This document shows positions 33,113 to 41,920 of a stretch of 64,000 bases of DNA, piece after piece (positions within the stretch are counted from its first letter, which is position 1; the number at the start of each line of letters is the position of its first letter). The DNA comes from JACDEA01 sp963742585 (GTDB lineage: Bacteria; Actinomycetota; Acidimicrobiia; Acidimicrobiales; JACDEA01), in assembly GCA_963742585.1 (NCBI GenBank), contig CAVUMI010000003.1, positions 1 to 64,000 of the forward strand, written 5' to 3'. The translations under genes and the position numbers were made by a program. The notes under the pieces were generated by a model, which was not told where the DNA came from, did no database searches, and worked only from the letters and a program-made list of their open reading frames with translations.

Positions 33113-33624
33113 ACGGCCGGGCGGGAATCGTCGTCGCCGGCGGTCAGGGACGGCGAATGGGCCGTCCCAAGGCCAGTGTCGAGCTGGCGGGCATGACGCT
33201 CAAGGATCGGGCCGTCGCGATCCTGCATGCCGTGAGATGCGAACCGATCGTGGTCGCCGATCACGGCGACGACGGGCCGCTGGCGGCGCTGCTGGCACCA
33301 CTCGAGCAGCTCGAGGGTACTGAGGTGTTCGTACTCGCGTGCGACCTCCCGCTAACCGCTCCGGTGGTGGCCCGGCTGGCCGCCTTGGCGCCGGGCCCGG
33401 CCATCGCGGTGGATCCGGACGGACGCGTGCAGCCGCTGTGCGCGCGCTGGCCGCTGGCCACCGCCCGCGATGCTGTCCGCCGGATCGTCGAGAGCGGCGA
33501 GCGTCGGATGTCGGCGCTGGTCGACGCGATGAACCCTGAACTCGTCGTGGCCGATGCCGACGAGCTGCTCAACGTCAATACGCCGGAGGACCTCGAGCGA
33601 GCTAGACAACTATTGACAGCCTGA
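33109..33624 (+). CDS. mobA: Molybdenum cofactor guanylyltransferase MobA
   Basis: 171 residues. The nucleotide-binding start NGRAGIVVAGGQGRRMGRPK and FVLACDLPLTAPVV are typical; the C-terminal VNTPEDLERARQLL is the usual ending. It couples GMP to molybdopterin. TTG start overlaps the fdhD stop, forming a two-gene operon. Confidence 0.9.
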   Translation: MNGRAGIVVAGGQGRRMGRPKASVELAGMTLKDRAVAILHAVRCEPIVVADHGDDGPLAALLAPLEQLEGTEVFVLACDLPLTAPVVARLAALAPGPAIAVDPDGRVQPLCARWPLATARDAVRRIVESGERRMSALVDAMNPELVVADADELLNVNTPEDLERARQLLTA

Positions 33625-33641
33625 CTGCCAAATGTCACGCT
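33613..33641 (+). promoter_or_regulatory. Promoter of the sulfatase gene
   Basis: TTGACA (33613-33618), 17 bases, CACGCT (33636-33641). The expected start of transcription falls on the ATG at 33648, so the message would be leaderless. It overlaps the mobA 3' end. Confidence 0.6.
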
Positions 33642-33647
33642 CGGCAC

Positions 33648-35256
33648 ATGGGCCGGAACATCCTCTTCATCACGACCGACCAACAGCGGTACGACTCGCT
33701 CGGCTGTAACGGCGGCCAGATCGCCCGCACGCCGGTGGTCGACCGGCTGGCCGCGCAGGGCATGAGCTATCGCCGGGCCTACAACCAGAACACCGTGTGC
33801 ATGCCGGCCCGGTCGACGATGTTGACCGGGCAGTACGTCCGCACCCACGGCGTCACCGCCAATGGCGTTCCGCTCCCGCTCGATGCGCCGAGCATCGCCG
33901 CGTACCTGCGCGAGAAGGCCGGCTACCGGACCGCGTTGCTCGGCAAGGCCCACTTCGAGCCGGGGTTCGATCCGCAGTTCCAGTACGAGGAGAACGCCCG
34001 CGCCCAACGGGGCGACATCGGCGAGTGGCGGGGATTCGAGCGGTCGATCCAGGTCATGCACACCGCGGCCTTCGTGCTCCCGACCGGTGACGGCGAGAAG
34101 TTCGTGCGACCGGTCGCGGACTACGGCCGGTGGATGCAGGAGAACCATCCCGAACACCTCGAGAGCTTCGCCCCGCTCCTGTCGGCCGAGGGCGGCGGCG
34201 ACACCGGCGCCCCCGAGACCAAGAACAACCCGATCCCGCGAGTGGTACCACACCGACTGGGTCGCCGATCACACCGTCGCGTGGCTCGACAGCCTTGCTG
34301 CCGACGACGACTGGTTCTGCTGGATGAGCTTCCCGGACCCGCACCATCCGTGGGATCCGCCCGAATCCGAACTACACCGCGTGCCGTGGCAAGACCTCGA
34401 CATGCCGCCCGGCCACCCGGGTTCCGACGAAGCCATCGAGAAGGTGCTGGCCGAGAAGCCGGCGCACTGGCTGGCTTGGTGGAAGGGCGAGTGGAAGAAC
34501 CGCGAGGGCGGACCGTCAAGCTTCTTCCCGGCGTCACTCACGCATGACCAGATCCGCGAGATCAACGCCAAGACCCACGTCATGAACGAGTTGGTCGACG
34601 AGGCCATCGGACGGGTAATGGGCAAGGTGGCCGAGCGCGGCTGGGATGTCGACACCGACGTGTTCTTCACGACCGATCACGGCGAGCTCCAGGGCGACTA
34701 CGGGTTCATCTTCAAGGGTCCGTTCCACACCGACTCGTTGATGCGGCTACCGATGGTGTGGCGGCCGGCGCCATCGGCCGGCCTTACGCCCGCGGTCATC
34801 GACGATCCCGTCGGTCAGGTCGACCTAGCCGCCACGTTCTGCGCCATCGCCGGTGTTCCCGAGGCCGACTGGATGGAAGGCGCGCCGCTGCCGACCGCGG
34901 CGGGGACCGGTCACGAGCGTGTGCTGTGCGAGTGGGACAGCCAGTTCCCCGGCTACGGCATGCACTTGCGCTCGATCTACCGTGACGGTTGGCTGTGCAC
35001 GGTGTACGAGGAGAGCACCGACGGGCAACCCAACGGGCTCGAGGCGGTCTCCGGCGATCGCGTGTTGCGCAAGTGCGGTGTCCACTACGACGGCACCGAG
35101 GGCGAGCTCTACAAGATGGACGAAGACCCGCACCAGTTCCACAACCTCTGGGATGATCCGGCGCACAAGGCGACCCGTGAAGACCTCGTGGCCGATCTCT
35201 ACGACAGCCTTCCGGAGGGTCGGGCCGAGCCACTGGCAGTAATGGCGCCCGCGTAG
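33648..35256 (+). CDS. Sulfatase, interrupted by a frameshift
   Basis: The N-terminal half has FITTDQQRYDSLGCNGG (metal ligands) and the formylglycine site NTVCMPARSTMLTG (C-x-P-x-R). The frame changes near 34237. The second half begins EWYHTDWVADHTVAWLDSLA and includes the late metal ligands FFTTDHGELQGDYGF. Two bases lost from a CGCG run explain the break; the joined length is about 536 residues. It hydrolyses a sulfate or phosphonate ester; steroid sulfate is attractive in this setting but is inference. Confidence 0.88.
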
Positions 35257-35265
35257 GCTGCGCAC

Positions 35266-36501
35266 GTGGCGGGTCAGCCCGATGTCGTTGTCGTCGGCGC
35301 GGGCATCGCTGGTGGCGCGCTGGGGACGGTGCTGGCCCGTGAAGGTCTTGACGTTGTCATCCTCGAGCGGGCCTTGGAACACACAGACCGCGTGCGCGGC
35401 GAGTACATGCATCCCTGGGGCGTCGCCGAGCTGCACACGCTCGGCCTCTACGACGTCCTGCTGGCGGCGGGCGCCAACGTCCTGCAGCGCATGATCCCCT
35501 ACGGCGACCTGGTGTCGCCCGAGGAGGCGGAAGCCAACGCCGTGGCGCTGGCGTTGATGCCGGGCGTCGATGGCCCGGTGGCCATCGGCCACCCCACGGC
35601 GTGCAACGCCCTCGATGCTGCCGCGATGGCCGCCGGATCGCGGCTGGTTCGTGGCGTGGGCGACGTCGTGGTCAGCGCCGGTCGCCGGCCCACCGTCACC
35701 TACACACTTGACGGCGCGCAGCACACAATTTCGCCTCGGCTCGTCATCGGGGCCGACGGCCGAGAGTCCGCAGTCCGCAAACAACTGGGTCTCGAGCGCC
35801 ATGCGACGGAGCCGGCGACGATGGGCGCGGGGATGCTGGTCGAGGACGCCGCCGCGTGGTCCGGCACCGACATGGTCATCGGTACCGAAGGCGAATGGAA
35901 CTTTCTTGTATTCCCGCAAGGCGGTGGACGCGCCCGCCTTTACCTGTTCTACGAAATGGTGCACAAAGGCCGGCTGGTCGGCGCCGACAAGCAGCGCGTA
36001 TTCCTCGACGCATTCCACCTCGACTGCTTCCCGGGTGGCGAGATCTTCGCGGGGGCCACGCCCGCCGGCCCGTGTGGCGCGTTTCCGATGAATGACACGT
36101 GGGTCGACCGACCCGCGGTCGATGGTGTCGTGCTCATCGGCGACGCCGCCGGCCACAGCGATCCGCTCATCGGCCAGGGACTTTCGATCGCCATGCGCGA
36201 CTCTCGCCTGGTCAGCGAGGCTTTGCTCGCCGGCGACGACTGGTCGCCCGACGCGTTCGCCGGGTATATCGAGGAGCGGGCCGAGCGGATGCGACGGCTG
36301 CGGTACGTGTCGCTCGTTGTCACACGCGTTTCGTGTGATTCGGCGCCCGGTGCGCTGGATCGCCGCCGCCTTTATGGCGAGCGGCTGACCAATGACCCGG
36401 AGCTGTTCATGATCCGGGCCAGCGCGTTCGTGGGTCCCGAGGTCGGGCCGCCGGGCGCGTTCACCGACGAGGCGATGGACAGGTTGTTCGCTCCCGCTTG
36501 A
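35266..36501 (+). CDS. FAD-dependent monooxygenase
   Basis: 411 residues. The N-terminal dinucleotide fold reads VVVVGAGIAGGALGTVLARE, with a DG motif VIGADGRESAVRKQLG and GD motif VVLIGDAAGHSDPLIGQGLS, the group A flavoprotein hydroxylase pattern. It uses NAD(P)H and oxygen to hydroxylate or epoxidise a substrate. GTG start with TAGGCT 12 bases upstream (leaderless pattern), overlapping the sulfatase stop. Confidence 0.88.
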   Translation: MAGQPDVVVVGAGIAGGALGTVLAREGLDVVILERALEHTDRVRGEYMHPWGVAELHTLGLYDVLLAAGANVLQRMIPYGDLVSPEEAEANAVALALMPGVDGPVAIGHPTACNALDAAAMAAGSRLVRGVGDVVVSAGRRPTVTYTLDGAQHTISPRLVIGADGRESAVRKQLGLERHATEPATMGAGMLVEDAAAWSGTDMVIGTEGEWNFLVFPQGGGRARLYLFYEMVHKGRLVGADKQRVFLDAFHLDCFPGGEIFAGATPAGPCGAFPMNDTWVDRPAVDGVVLIGDAAGHSDPLIGQGLSIAMRDSRLVSEALLAGDDWSPDAFAGYIEERAERMRRLRYVSLVVTRVSCDSAPGALDRRRLYGERLTNDPELFMIRASAFVGPEVGPPGAFTDEAMDRLFAPA

Positions 36502-36518
36502 CGATAGTGTGGAGGAAT

Positions 36519-36532
36519 TAGAACACGTTCTG
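36519..36532. promoter_or_regulatory. KstR-like operator before the hydratase-thiolase operon
   Basis: TAGAACACGTTCTG matches 7 of 8 fixed bases. It lies directly upstream of the coding start of the hydratase and downstream of TAGTGT (36505-36510), a possible -10. Confidence 0.7.
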
Positions 36533-36537
36533 ATTCT

Positions 36538-37476
36538 CTGGACGCCGAACTCCAGGCGTTCGCGGGCGGGCCTTCAGGTCCCGCATCGTTTGGGCCCGAT
36601 CCCGTCAATCAGCCGATGATCCGTCATCTGGTCGAGGCGCTCGAGGATCGCAACCCGATCTACGTTGATGCCGCCGCCGCCGGGGCCGTCGGTCATCCCG
36701 ATGTGGTCGCGCCGCCCACGTCGCTCCAGGTCTGGACCATGGGCGGCTTGCGACGCCATCAGCCGGCCGAGGACGGCCAGGACCACCGGGGCGATCTCAT
36801 GAGCCTGCTCGACGACGAGGGCTATCGGGGCGTAGTCGCAACCAACTGTGAGCAGACGTACATGCGGTACCTGACCGTGGGCGACCACCTCCAAGTGAGC
36901 TCGAGTCTCGAGGCGGTCTCCGGTCTGAAACGCACCGCGCTGGGCGAGGGCTATTTCGTCACATCGCTCCAGACCTACCGCGACCAGGCAGGCGAGGTCG
37001 TCGGCGAGATGCGTTTCCGCATCCTCAAGTACCGCCCCGGCACCGGTAAGGAGCGCGCGCCGACACCGGCCGGGCCGCGGCGCCCGCCGAGTGAGGAGTC
37101 GCTACCGCCGTTGGAGATCCCGCTGACGCCGACGGTGATCGTGTCGACCGCGATCGCCACGCGCGACTACCAGGACGTGCACCACGACAAGGACAGGGCG
37201 ATCGAGCTCGGCTCCGAAAACATCTTCATGAACATCCTCACCAGCAACGGCTACGTGGGGCGGTTCATCACCGACTGGGCCGGTCCGGCGGCGCGGCTCA
37301 AGAAGGTGGCGATTCGTCTTGGTGCGCCGAACTATCCCGGTGACACGATGACCCTCAAAGGTCGCGTGACCGGTGTCGAGAACGGCGTCACAACCGTCGC
37401 CGTCCGTGGATCAAATCGAATCGGTGACCACGTCACCGGAACTGTTGAACTCGAGAGAGGAAACCAAGATGCCTGA
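36538..37476 (+). CDS. Fused MaoC-like enoyl-CoA hydratase (ChsH2 N-domain + ChsH1-like)
   Basis: About 312 residues with two hot-dog domains. The N-terminal half (AFAGGPSGPASFGPDPVNQP, GVVATNCEQTYMRYLTVGDH) is FAS1/ChsH2-like. The C-terminal half (IVSTAIATRDYQDVHHDKD, FMNILTSNGYVGRFITDWAG) matches mycobacterial ChsH1 as I recall it, including the catalytic Asp/His region. ChsH1-ChsH2 hydrates the three-carbon steroid side-chain enoyl-CoA. Here the two are one chain and the ChsH2 DUF35 part is absent. No normal start precedes the conserved N-terminus: CTG 36538 or ATT 36517 are candidates, and ATG 36616 would truncate it. Confidence 0.85.
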   Translation: MDAELQAFAGGPSGPASFGPDPVNQPMIRHLVEALEDRNPIYVDAAAAGAVGHPDVVAPPTSLQVWTMGGLRRHQPAEDGQDHRGDLMSLLDDEGYRGVVATNCEQTYMRYLTVGDHLQVSSSLEAVSGLKRTALGEGYFVTSLQTYRDQAGEVVGEMRFRILKYRPGTGKERAPTPAGPRRPPSEESLPPLEIPLTPTVIVSTAIATRDYQDVHHDKDRAIELGSENIFMNILTSNGYVGRFITDWAGPAARLKKVAIRLGAPNYPGDTMTLKGRVTGVENGVTTVAVRGSNRIGDHVTGTVELERGNQDA

Positions 37477-38608
37477 AGCAGTCATCGTCGAAGCGACCCG
37501 CACGCCGATCGGCAAGCGCAACGGCTGGCTCTCCAGCCTGCACGCCGCGCAGCTGTTGTCGACCGCACAGGTCGAGGTCGTCAAGCGGGCCGGCATCCAG
37601 CCCGGCGACGTCGAGCAGGTGGTCGGTGGCTGTGTCACCCAGGCCGGTGAGCAGGCATCGAACATCACGCGCAACGCGTGGCTCAGCGCGGGCCTTCCCT
37701 ACGAGACGGCGTGCACCACGGTCGACTGCCAGTGCGGCTCCGCACAGCAGGCCAACCACTTCGTCGCCGGTCTCATCGAGGCCGGCGCCATCGACATCGG
37801 CATCGGGTGCGGTGTCGAGGCGATGAGCCGGGTCGGCCTGGGCATGAACGTCATGAACGGCCCCGGGTCGTCCCGTCCCGACGACTGGCCATGGGACATG
37901 CCCGACCAGTTCAACGCAGCCGAGCGGATCGCCAAGAAGTACGAGATCACTCGCGACGATATCGAGGAGCTCGGCCTGCGGTCGCAGGAGAACGCCAAGC
38001 GGGCGTGGGACGAAGGCCGGTTCGACCGCGAGGTGTTCAGCGTCGAAGTGAAGGACGGCGACCCGACGATCGTCTCGCGTGACCAGGGCCTGCGCGACAC
38101 CACGCGTGAAGGCCTGGCCAAGCTCAATCCCGTCTTGCCCGACGGCATCCACACTGCGGGCACCTCGTCGCAGATCAGCGACGGCGCCGCCGCGGTGCTG
38201 TGGATGTCCCGGTCGAAGGCGGAGTCGCTCGGGCTCAAGCCGCGTGCCCGCATCGTCGCCCAAGCGCTGGTCGGCTCCGATCCCTACTACCACCTCGACG
38301 GGCCGATCGCCTCGACCGAGCGCGTGCTGAAGCGGGCAGGGATGACGATGGACGACATCGACATCTTCGAAGTCAACGAGGCGTTCGCGTCGGTCGTCGC
38401 GTCGTGGGGCAAGGTGCACGACGCCGACTGGGACAAGGTCAACGTCAACGGTGGCGCTATCGCAATCGGGCACCCGGTGGGTTCGACCGGCAGCCGGCTG
38501 ATCACCACCGCGCTCCATGAGCTGGAGCGGTCCGACAAGCAGCTCGCGTTGGTTGCCATGTGCTGCGGCGGCGCCCTCGCCACCGGCACCATCATCGAAC
38601 GCATCTAG
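37469..38608 (+). CDS. fadA5: Acetyl-CoA acetyltransferase, FadA5-like steroid thiolase
   Basis: 379 residues. The full thiolase triad is present: nucleophile in TTVDCQCGSAQQANHF, His in AIAIGHPVGSTGSRLITTAL, and Cys in AMCCGGALATGTIIERI. VIVEATRTPIGKRNGWLSSLHA and HTAGTSSQISDGAAAVLWM follow FadA5, which thiolyses the 22-oxo steroid side-chain CoA. The start overlaps the hydratase gene by 8 bases; GAGAGG lies upstream. Under the same KstR-like box. Confidence 0.92.
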   Translation: MPEAVIVEATRTPIGKRNGWLSSLHAAQLLSTAQVEVVKRAGIQPGDVEQVVGGCVTQAGEQASNITRNAWLSAGLPYETACTTVDCQCGSAQQANHFVAGLIEAGAIDIGIGCGVEAMSRVGLGMNVMNGPGSSRPDDWPWDMPDQFNAAERIAKKYEITRDDIEELGLRSQENAKRAWDEGRFDREVFSVEVKDGDPTIVSRDQGLRDTTREGLAKLNPVLPDGIHTAGTSSQISDGAAAVLWMSRSKAESLGLKPRARIVAQALVGSDPYYHLDGPIASTERVLKRAGMTMDDIDIFEVNEAFASVVASWGKVHDADWDKVNVNGGAIAIGHPVGSTGSRLITTALHELERSDKQLALVAMCCGGALATGTIIERI

Positions 38609-38611
38609 GCG

Positions 38612-39268
38612 ATGTCCATCGTCGACCGGCTGTTCCGGTTCGAGAACGTCGACGCGGCTGCGGCGCGCCGGCGTGAGTTGAAGCGGCGCCTGGCCGACGC
38701 GGTCCGGCGGGTCGTCGAGGACGCATCGCTCGCTGACGCGTCGGTTGCGACGGAGACCGAGCTCGAGTCGCTGATCGAGGGCGCCGAGAAGTTATCCGCC
38801 CGGTTCGCCTCGGTCGCGTCCCACCGGGCCAACGGCGGGCTCAACTACGAGGGCAACGGCTGGGAGGGCGCGCTCGTCGAGAGGTCACCGATCAGCGGCC
38901 AGAGCAACCCGCTGGCCGCGCCGCTCGTGGTCGACGCAACCGGCGACGACGGCGTGCTCCGCGCCCATGCCACGTACGGCTACGCGTACGAGGGTCCTCC
39001 CGGCCACCTGCATGGCGGCGCGGTCGCCGGCGCGTTCGACGAGATGGTCGGCATCGGCCAGGCCGTGTCGGGCCAGGCCGGGTTCACCGCTTCGCTCACG
39101 ATCAAGATGCGCCGGCCCACGCCGCTGCACACGCGCATCGACTATGAGGCCGGCGTCACCGAGGTCGACGGTCGCAAGATCACGGTGTGGTCCCGTTCGC
39201 TCGCCGACGGCGAGGTCGTCGGCGAGGCCGAGGCGCTGATGATCACGCCACGCGGCCCGCTCTACTGA
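38612..39268 (+). CDS. PaaI-type hot-dog thioesterase
   Basis: 218 residues. A helical N-terminal part (about 1-70) precedes a hot-dog domain with GPPGHLHGGAVAGAFDEMVG, the PaaI/THEM4-like motif, and SLTIKMRRPTPLHTRIDYEA. It releases free acid from acyl-CoA, perhaps to recover CoA from blocked steroid intermediates. It starts 3 bases after the thiolase stop, so it is the third gene of the operon. Confidence 0.85.
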   Translation: MSIVDRLFRFENVDAAAARRRELKRRLADAVRRVVEDASLADASVATETELESLIEGAEKLSARFASVASHRANGGLNYEGNGWEGALVERSPISGQSNPLAAPLVVDATGDDGVLRAHATYGYAYEGPPGHLHGGAVAGAFDEMVGIGQAVSGQAGFTASLTIKMRRPTPLHTRIDYEAGVTEVDGRKITVWSRSLADGEVVGEAEALMITPRGPLY

Positions 39269-39316
39269 TTCTCGAGGCAATAGCTGTCGGAAAACGACAG
39301 CTATTGCCTCGAGAAT
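39268..39316. terminator. Perfect 22-bp hairpin between convergent operons
   Basis: Arms 39268-39289 and 39295-39316 are exact inverted complements, loop GAAAA. It begins at the thioesterase stop and ends 3 bases before the stop of the opposite kinase gene. It shares GAGGCAATAGCT with the hairpin at 1016-1059. Confidence 0.75.
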
Positions 39317-39319
39317 GAA

Positions 39320-41920
39320 TCAACCGACGTTGACGGCATCGTCACTGGCGGTTGCCGGCAGCTGGAGCGTGAACGTGGCGCCGTCGCCGGGCTGGCTGGC
39401 GACGCTCAACGTGCCGCCGTGCAGTTCGGCGTAGCGACGGGCCAGCGCGAGCCCGACGCCAAAGCCGTGGTCTGGTCCGCTGGCAGTGAAGGCGTCGAAG
39501 ATGCGGTCGGCGTCCTCGGCCGCCACTCCCGGACCCGAATCGTGCACTGACACCTGAAGGTGAGCGCCCACGCGTCGCGCCACGACACGCACATGCCCGC
39601 CGGTCGGCGTGTACTTCACCGCGTTCGAGACCAGGTTGGCCACCGCGTTGCGAAGCTTGGCCTCGTCGGCTTCGACCACGCCAAGATCGTCGGCGTCGAC
39701 CTGCAACGCGATCCGCCTGGCCGCCGCTACTGCCTCGAACTCGCCGGCGACCGTTCCAATGACGTCGGTCGCGTCGAATGGCGTTCGCCGCACTCCCATG
39801 CGGCCGGCCTCGGCCTTGGCCAGATCGAGAATGTCGTTGATGAGCCCCAACAGGTGGCGACCCGAGACCAGAACATCGGTCACATACTCGTGTTGCTTCT
39901 CGTTCAATGGCCCGAAGGCTTCGCTCTCGAGCACTTCCGAAAACCCGATGATGGCGTTGAGCGGTGTGCGCAGTTCATGACTCATGTCGGCAAGGAACTG
40001 CGACTTGTGGCGCGAGGCCACCGCCAGCTCCAGCGCCACTCGGTCGGCTTCGTCCCGCGCCGTTTCCTCGGCTTCGGTCTGGGCGCGGATACGGGCCACG
40101 AATCGCTGATAGATCGCGGCGGTGGCCACGATGTAGGTCAATGCCCCGAGCCACCGCGCCGCGGGCACGGTTGTGCCGTCTAGTCCCCACAGGGCGGCGG
40201 CCTCACCCGCGCCGAGAATGACAAACGTCGCCGCCCAGACGCGGAGGTCGGTGAAGGCCAGCACCGCGGCGCTGCCGGCGAACGCCAGGTAGGGAAGCGT
40301 CAACTGGCCCCAGTCGGGGCCCAGAGCGATTGTCATGAGCGCCAAGCCGGCGGTGGCGTACAGCATCATCCACACGAAGGCGGCGCGTGAGGCCAGGACG
40401 TCCGGCCGCCGCCAAATGCCGACGATCACTACCAGCACGGCGCATGCGAGAGCGAGGAAGGTCACGGGGTGGCCGCCGTGGGCCGCCTCCGGGACGAGCA
40501 GGATGGCGGTGACGGCGATCGCCGCGCTGATGGCGGCGACCGCGCCGATGGTGAACGTGAGCCAGACGGTCTCGGCCCGACGCTCATCGGAGTCGGGCTC
40601 GCCGAAGAACAACGGCTCTCGCCGGCGCTCGGTTGCCGGCGCATCCGCTTGGGAAGGGGGAGCGCACTGCTGCGGGACCCAGGCCACTAGGCGCGCGCCC
40701 CGCGACGCGTTCTCGGCCCGTAACCACCCACCGTGGAGTTCCACGAACCGACGCGCCAGCGGTAAGCCCAGGCCGGTACCCCGGCCCGGGGCAGCCGCGG
40801 TGCCTTGATGGAACTCGGTGAACACCGCCTCGCGTTCATCGGACGGGATGCCCGGGCCTGTGTCGGCGACGGTGATGCGCACGCCGTGGGCGGTCGCGGC
40901 GGCCGACACCGTGATCAGCCCTCCCTCGGGCGTGAACTTCACTGCGTTCGACATGAGGTTCAGTACAACCTGGCGCAGTTTCCGCTCGTCGCCCTCTATC
41001 TGGGGAACAGCGGGGGCGATGTCGACGGTCACCTGAAGGCGCTGGCGCTCCACCTGCTCGTGGAACACCGCGAGCGCCGACCGCACAACGTCGGCCACCG
41101 CAACGTTCGTGACGTCGAGTCGGACGGCGCCGGCTTCGACCGACGGTAGGTCGAGGAGGTCGTCCACCAGGGACAGGAGGTGCCGACCCGAATCGACGAC
41201 GTCGTCGATGTATTCGGCCTGCTTCGGCAGCAGCGGCCCGAATGTGCGCTGGGCCAGGACGTCAGAGAACCCGATGATGGCGTTCAATGGCGTCCTCAGC
41301 TCGTGACTCATGCGGGCGAGGAACGCGGTTTTGGCCGAGTTGGCCGCCTCGAGCTCGGAGCGGATCTTTTCCGACCGCTGCCGGGCCGTCCGCTCGCTTT
41401 CGTTGATCTCCCACGAACGGGACACCATCCGGTGCACCGTTGCCGCGAACCCCAGCGTGACGAGAATGACGACCTCCCACCGCACGAAGGGCAGGGCATG
41501 GCCCGGCTGCAGCGCGAGAACTGCGCCATAGGCCACCGCCACGCTGGCCAGGACGGCGCGATAGCGCGCCCGCGACAGGTGAACAACCGTGCTGCCGAAC
41601 CACATGTACATCGCGGCGACGGTGACGCTCAGCTCCGGCCCGACCGCGTACACCGCGCCGGTGACGCCGGCGACAGCCACGAAGTAGCCGTGAGCGAACA
41701 CCCGGGGGCTCAGGAGGTTGCGCCGCACCACTTCGGCGGTGACGAGCGCGAGTACCGACAGCCCGAGAACCCAGCCGCTCCGATACTCCGCTGGGTGGGC
41801 GTCGTACAGCGCCACCATGCCGGTCAACATCAAACCGAGGGCACCGGCAGTGACGAGCGCGATGACTTGGAGGTGGCTGATCTCAGCCAGCGGCGCGTGC
41901 GGGCGCGGTTCGTCGGTCAT
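39320..41920 (-). CDS. Dual-core histidine kinase 1 (membrane-HisKA-HATPase, twice)
   Basis: 866 residues with the same module twice: about five or six membrane helices, coiled coil, HisKA, HATPase. Phospho-acceptor His are about H206 and H648, each in MSHELRTPLNAIIGFS. ATP-site boxes are NLMSNAVKFTPEGG/DTGPGIP/GTGLGLPLARRF in core 1 and NLVSNAVKYTPTGG/DSGPGV/GFGVGLALARRY in core 2. The second module begins at GEPDSDERR. No periplasmic sensor domain is obvious. Last gene of a five-gene operon read from 49537; overlaps kinase 2 as ATGA. Confidence 0.92.
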   Translation of the reverse strand: MTDEPRPHAPLAEISHLQVIALVTAGALGLMLTGMVALYDAHPAEYRSGWVLGLSVLALVTAEVVRRNLLSPRVFAHGYFVAVAGVTGAVYAVGPELSVTVAAMYMWFGSTVVHLSRARYRAVLASVAVAYGAVLALQPGHALPFVRWEVVILVTLGFAATVHRMVSRSWEINESERTARQRSEKIRSELEAANSAKTAFLARMSHELRTPLNAIIGFSDVLAQRTFGPLLPKQAEYIDDVVDSGRHLLSLVDDLLDLPSVEAGAVRLDVTNVAVADVVRSALAVFHEQVERQRLQVTVDIAPAVPQIEGDERKLRQVVLNLMSNAVKFTPEGGLITVSAAATAHGVRITVADTGPGIPSDEREAVFTEFHQGTAAAPGRGTGLGLPLARRFVELHGGWLRAENASRGARLVAWVPQQCAPPSQADAPATERRREPLFFGEPDSDERRAETVWLTFTIGAVAAISAAIAVTAILLVPEAAHGGHPVTFLALACAVLVVIVGIWRRPDVLASRAAFVWMMLYATAGLALMTIALGPDWGQLTLPYLAFAGSAAVLAFTDLRVWAATFVILGAGEAAALWGLDGTTVPAARWLGALTYIVATAAIYQRFVARIRAQTEAEETARDEADRVALELAVASRHKSQFLADMSHELRTPLNAIIGFSEVLESEAFGPLNEKQHEYVTDVLVSGRHLLGLINDILDLAKAEAGRMGVRRTPFDATDVIGTVAGEFEAVAAARRIALQVDADDLGVVEADEAKLRNAVANLVSNAVKYTPTGGHVRVVARRVGAHLQVSVHDSGPGVAAEDADRIFDAFTASGPDHGFGVGLALARRYAELHGGTLSVASQPGDGATFTLQLPATASDDAVNVG

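Noticed and set aside
36616..37476. Hydratase starting at ATG 36616
   Set aside because: It would remove the conserved AFAGGPSGP...DPVNQP segment, which is clearly coding.
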